From the NCBI GenBank assembly GCA_018269075.1, contig JAFDVJ010000028.1, positions 1 to 45,671 of the forward strand: a stretch of 45,671 bases of DNA, given 5' to 3'. This document shows, piece after piece, positions 42,038 to 45,671 of the stretch. Origin of the DNA: Acidobacteriota bacterium. Lineage in GTDB: Bacteria; Acidobacteriota; Blastocatellia; Pyrinomonadales; Pyrinomonadaceae. Both the position numbers and the translations under genes were made by a program. Position 1 is the first letter of the stretch; each line of letters opens with the position of its first letter. Below the pieces are notes generated by a model. The model did no database searches. It was not told the DNA's origin and saw nothing but the letters and a program-made list of their open reading frames with translations.

Positions 42038-42223
42038 TTAGCGCAATACGTATAACTTAAAACGACCCGCGATAAAATGCCCGGGAATAAGGCGGATGGC
42101 CCGTTCAGAATTTAATGAATCCGGCGGCCGATGCTTCCGCGGCCGGATTGATGTAGAATATTGGATCGCGGTCTCTCGCGAAAAGCCGGATTTGAAATCT
42201 CAAATCTGAATTTTCAGATTTAA
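42038..42223. other. Region between toxin gene and dnaG
   Basis: No gene or clear terminator is visible. Just before the dnaG start lies a short inverted repeat (AAATCTGAAAATTCAGATTT-like, about 42197-42223). The ATG follows a TAA that matches the sequence upstream of the truncated copy. Confidence 0.45.
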
Positions 42224-44074
42224 ATGCTCTACGATCAATATTTCATCGACGATCTCAAATCGCGCGCGGATCTCGTGCGGATCGTCGAGATGCACGTTCC
42301 CTTAAAGAAAAAAGGCGCGAACTGGTGGGGCAACTGCCCGTTTCACGGCGAAAAAACGCCGTCGTTTTCGGTCAACCCGGCGAAAGGCTTTTTCAAATGT
42401 TTCGGCTGCGGCCGGGCCGGGACGGCCTATAATTTCGTGATGGAAATGGAAGGCCTGAACTTTCCCGAGGCGGTCAAACGCGTCGCGGAGATTTCGGGCG
42501 TGCCGCTGCCCGAGCCGATCGACGATAAGAATTACGAGATTCGCCGGAAACGCAAGCAGGAGCAGAAGGCGATCGCCGACCGCGTGATCGAGCTCAATAA
42601 ATACGCGCTTTCGTTCTGGGAGCATCATTTGACCGAAAACAACCCGCATTCGAAAGCGGCGCGCGAATATCTGGAAAAACGCGGCATCTCGGACGAAACG
42701 CGCGCGATATTCCGGATCGGCTACTCGCCCGACAGTTGGGACGCTCTATTGACGCATTTAAAGGAAAAAGGCGCCGACGAAAAGCTGATCGAAGCCTCGG
42801 GGCTCGTCTCCGTTAACGAGGAAAAGCACCGTGTTTACGACCGTTTTCGCGGCCGCGTGATGTTTCCCGTGCTCAACGCCGACGGCGCGCCGGTCGCGTT
42901 CGGCGCGCGCATTTTGGCGCAGGGCGAGCCGAAATACCTGAATTCGCCGGAGACGCCGGCCTATGTCAAGGGCGATCATCTCTACGGGCTTTTTCAGTGC
43001 AAGGAGGAGATCCGCCGGAAGAAATACGCGATCCTCGTCGAGGGCTATCTCGACCTGATCGCGCTCTATCAATTCGGCGTCACGAACTGCGTCGCGAGCC
43101 TCGGAACGGCGCTCACCGAGCACCAGGCAAAACTGCTCGGCCGGTTTGCGAAGAAGCTCGTTGTCAATTATGATGGAGACAAGGCAGGTGTAAAAGCGGC
43201 ACGAAGGGCTATTGAAATCCTGCTGGCCGAAGACTTCGAAATCAAAGTGCTGGTTCTGCCGGACGGTCAGGACCCCGACGATTTCATCCGAGCCAGCGGA
43301 TTCGCGGCATATAAAAAACAACACGAAACCAGCGCAACCACCTATCTCCAATTCGTTTTAGAAACTGCTGTGCAGGATCGCAATCTGTCGGTGCCGAAGC
43401 AAAAAGCCGAGGCGATCGAGGATGTGATGCCTGTGCTTTCGGCTATTCACAATTCGATCCAGAAACGCGACTCGTTCGATCAGGCGATGAGTTTTTTCCG
43501 GGTCGACGACGCGATTTTAAAACGCGATCTGTGGAAGAGCGTCAAACTCGGCGCGAAGCTCGAAACGCAGAGCATCAAGCAGCAGGTCGCCCGTGCCACG
43601 CAAGCGAAAATGACGGTCGCCGAAGCCCGTCTGCTTGAACTGCTGATCTACGACGACGAATTGCGGGAAATAATCTTGCCCCAGCTTGAAGAAACCGATT
43701 ACGCGCCGCTCGCGACGGCGAATATTTTTCGCGCGCTTCTTGAATTGCAAAAGGAGAACGCGGAAATTACACTTGAAAGTTTGCTCGCGCTCGTCGAAGA
43801 GGACGAAACGGCGAGCGATTTCGTGCCGGTGCTGATGATGAGCGAACCGCCGCGCGAAAAGGGCGACGCGATCGACGAAGTTCTGCACGACGCCGAGAGC
43901 TGCGTTTTCACGCTCCGTTCGATGGCGATCTCGAATCGCATCCTCGAGATCAGCCAGGATTTGATCCTCGCCGAACAGAGCGGCAACCGCGGCCTTCTCG
44001 AAGAGCTCGTCGGCGAACAGATCGAGCTCGCGCGGCTCAAGCGCGATCTGCAGACGCGGATCAACGAGGGCTGA
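42224..44074 (+). CDS. dnaG: DNA primase DnaG, 616 aa
   Basis: DnaG makes RNA primers at the replication fork. The N-terminal CHC2 zinc ribbon is complete (CPFHGEKTPSFSVNPAKGFF, then KCFGCG). The Toprim core has LVEGYLDLIALYQFGVTNCV, LGTALTEHQAKLL and VVNYDGDKAGVKAARRAIEI. The C-terminal region binds DnaB helicase in the family. The length is normal. The first 171 bases are duplicated upstream. A stretch of about 200 bases in the Toprim region (about 43150-43345) uses codons (GCA, GGA, GTA, CGA, AGG) unlike the rest, suggesting recombination. It precedes rpoD, as in the macromolecular-synthesis operon. Confidence 0.97.
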   Translation: MLYDQYFIDDLKSRADLVRIVEMHVPLKKKGANWWGNCPFHGEKTPSFSVNPAKGFFKCFGCGRAGTAYNFVMEMEGLNFPEAVKRVAEISGVPLPEPIDDKNYEIRRKRKQEQKAIADRVIELNKYALSFWEHHLTENNPHSKAAREYLEKRGISDETRAIFRIGYSPDSWDALLTHLKEKGADEKLIEASGLVSVNEEKHRVYDRFRGRVMFPVLNADGAPVAFGARILAQGEPKYLNSPETPAYVKGDHLYGLFQCKEEIRRKKYAILVEGYLDLIALYQFGVTNCVASLGTALTEHQAKLLGRFAKKLVVNYDGDKAGVKAARRAIEILLAEDFEIKVLVLPDGQDPDDFIRASGFAAYKKQHETSATTYLQFVLETAVQDRNLSVPKQKAEAIEDVMPVLSAIHNSIQKRDSFDQAMSFFRVDDAILKRDLWKSVKLGAKLETQSIKQQVARATQAKMTVAEARLLELLIYDDELREIILPQLEETDYAPLATANIFRALLELQKENAEITLESLLALVEEDETASDFVPVLMMSEPPREKGDAIDEVLHDAESCVFTLRSMAISNRILEISQDLILAEQSGNRGLLEELVGEQIELARLKRDLQTRINEG

Positions 44075-44252
44075 GGCCGGCGCGCGATTGAAGGATTTTA
44101 CGGATTTTTTGTGACGAATCGCGGTTAATTTGAAACCTTCGCGGCCGAATTTCTGTAATCCCTTATTCGTTATCCGGAAACGGCGGGCGCGGCGAGTTTT
44201 TATACAACGATTTATAAACGGAATTAATCATAAACTATTTATCAAACTGAGT

Positions 44253-45671
44253 ATGACTGACTACGACGAAAAAGAAGACTTGATGGACCGGCTTCTGGCG
44301 ATGGGCAGAGGCAAGAAGTTTCTGAGTTTTGACGAGTTGAACCGGGAAATGCCGGACAAGATGATGTCGCCCGAGGACATCGAAGACGTCCTCGAACGGC
44401 TCGAAGGCGCGAACATTTCGGTTTCCGATTCGGATTCCGCCCTTTTGGAACAGGCCGCGAGCCTCGCGCTCGACGACGACGGCGACCTCGACGAAGACGA
44501 TCTCGATCTCGACCTTTCGGCCGGCACGCTCGACAAGTCGAACGATCCGGTCCGTCTTTACCTGCGCGAGATGGGCATCGTCCCGCTCCTGACGCGCGAG
44601 GGCGAAGTGACGATCGCGCAGCGGATCGAGCGCGGCCAGATCAAGACGCAGAAATCGATCTCGCGCTCGCCGATCGCGGTCGAACGGCTGATCAAGCTCG
44701 GCGAAGAGCTGCTCAAGGGCAAGGCGAGCATCCGCGAAACCGTGATGTTTTCCGAACAGGCCGAGCTGACCGGCGAAGAAGACAAGGTCGACGAGTATCT
44801 GCGCTGGACGCTCGAAGGCATCGAGAACATCAAGAACAACTACGAGAAAGCGCTCAAATCGTGGGGCGATCTGCGCGACGAGCAGGCGAAATCGAAAAAC
44901 AAGACGACCAAGAAGATTCTCGCGCTCAAACGCCAGACGGCGCGGGCGCGGCTCGAGATCTCGCAGGAGATCAAGAACCTCAACCTGACCGAATACGCCA
45001 AGCAGCTGCTGATCACGTCGATCCGCAAGGTCGCCGACGAGATCCGCAAGCACGAAAAGGACATTCGCAAGTCCGAGGAAAAGCTCGAACACAAAACGTC
45101 GGCCGACGAAAAAAAGGATTTGCAGGCGAAGATCGCCGACGCCCGCAAAAAGCTCGGCGAGCTCGAAGAGCGCTATCACCAGCCGACGGTCGAGATCAAG
45201 CGCGCGCTGCAGGCGATCCTCGTCGGCGAAACGCAGACCAATCAGGCGAAGCGCGAACTGGTCGAAGCGAACCTCCGGCTCGTCGTCTCGATCGCCAAGA
45301 AATACACGAACCGCGGGCTGCAGTTTCTCGATCTGATCCAGGAAGGCAACATCGGCCTGATGAAGGCCGTCGATAAGTTCGAATGGCGGCGCGGCTACAA
45401 GTTTTCGACCTACGCGACGTGGTGGATCCGGCAGGCGATCACGCGCGCGATCGCCGATCAGGCGCGGACGATCCGCATCCCGGTGCATATGATCGAAACG
45501 ATCAACAAACTGATCCGCACCTCGCGCGCGCTCGTCCAGGAACTCGGCCGCGAACCGACCTCGGAAGAGATCGCGAAAAAGATGGACATTCCCGTCTCGA
45601 AGGTCCGCAAAGTGCTGAAGATCGCGCAGGAGCCGATCTCTCTTGAAACGCCGATCGGCGAAGAGGAAGAT
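44253..45671 (+). CDS. rpoD: Primary sigma factor RpoD, 3' end cut by the window
   Basis: A sigma-70 factor. It starts at the ATG 44253 ([20 protein letters not shown]) with a region 1.1-like acidic domain, then region 1.2 ([20 protein letters not shown]), a long charged non-conserved region (about residues 150-330), and region 2 ([60 protein letters not shown]). Region 3 begins ([18 protein letters not shown]) and the window ends at residue 473. It follows dnaG by about 180 bases in the same direction, a common arrangement. Confidence 0.97.
   Translation, partial: MTDYDEKEDLMDRLLAMGRGKKFLSFDELNREMPDKMMSPEDIEDVLERLEGANISVSDSDSALLEQAASLALDDDGDLDEDDLDLDLSAGTLDKSNDPVRLYLREMGIVPLLTREGEVTIAQRIERGQIKTQKSISRSPIAVERLIKLGEELLKGKASIRETVMFSEQAELTGEEDKVDEYLRWTLEGIENIKNNYEKALKSWGDLRDEQAKSKNKTTKKILALKRQTARARLEISQEIKNLNLTEYAKQLLITSIRKVADEIRKHEKDIRKSEEKLEHKTSADEKKDLQAKIADARKKLGELEERYHQPTVEIKRALQAILVGETQTNQAKRELVEANLRLVVSIAKKYTNRGLQFLDLIQEGNIGLMKAVDKFEWRRGYKFSTYATWWIRQAITRAIADQARTIRIPVHMIETINKLIRTSRALVQELGREPTSEEIAKKMDIPVSKVRKVLKIAQEPISLETPIGEEED

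Larger units (their letters stand above)
41138..42394. repeat. 171-bp direct repeat of the dnaG 5' end, bounding a toxin-antitoxin segment
   Basis: The outer copies are 41138-41308 and 42224-42394 in direct orientation, at about 96 percent identity. The enclosed 915 bases carry the antitoxin and toxin genes and about 190 bases of noncoding DNA. All six differences are G/C in the left copy and A/T in the right. Confidence 0.9.

Overview
The window looks like a high-GC, diderm, chromosomal segment from an Acidobacteriota bacterium, probably Blastocatellia/Pyrinomonadaceae-like. This is inferred from gene content and style: a winged-helix regulator fused to a TolB-type propeller, a two-component propeller histidine kinase, tandem secreted amidohydrolases, many intergenic short-repeat families, and LPS genes (lpxD, gmhB, waaF). 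I saw no tRNA, rRNA or CRISPR array. Only one insertion-sequence remnant is recognisable.

Layout. 1-2.2 kb: a small hypothetical gene, a 21-bp minisatellite, an IS256-type transposase scrap and a membrane-anchored protein. 2.4-8 kb: priA, a Uma2-family protein, a secreted protein and lpxD. 8-10 kb: a four-gene minus-strand cassette without signal peptides (peptidoglycan-binding-like protein, unknown, HExxH metalloprotease, unknown). 10.2-16.7 kb: the regulator-propeller protein, a waaF-gmhB operon, a GxxExxY nuclease-fold protein bracketed by paired repeats, a sugar epimerase and a K+ channel. 17-22 kb: PBP1A, a coiled-coil/Fn3-like protein and about 1.4 kb of repeat-rich DNA with a second 21-bp minisatellite. 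22.1-25.6 kb: a large NLR-like STAND NTPase with nine 42-residue TPRs. 26-30.6 kb: three amidohydrolase-fold genes, two of which lack the usual metal ligands. 30.7-35.6 kb: a DCC-family protein, a possible 58-residue membrane protein and a kinase/response-regulator pair. 35.7-39.2 kb: mutS2 and two small proteins. 39.7-45.7 kb: two exported proteins, a duplicated 5' piece of dnaG, a VapBC-like toxin-antitoxin pair, intact dnaG and the start of rpoD, which runs off the window.

How the genes fit together. PriA, DnaG, RpoD and MutS2 serve replication, transcription and DNA maintenance. LpxD, GmhB, WaaF and the epimerase serve LPS and surface sugars, and PBP1A builds peptidoglycan. The STAND protein and the PIN toxin pair are candidate defence or stress modules.

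The most striking structures are: (1) a toxin-antitoxin module lying between a 171-bp direct repeat of the dnaG 5' end, as if it entered there while the gene was regenerated; (2) the single-gene NLR-like protein; (3) repeat families that sit on gene edges, supply stop codons, and in two cases have become coding sequence (a signal peptide and a MutS2 linker); (4) the GxxExxY gene enclosed by the same repeat family; (5) the four-gene cassette of leaderless wall-binding and protease proteins.
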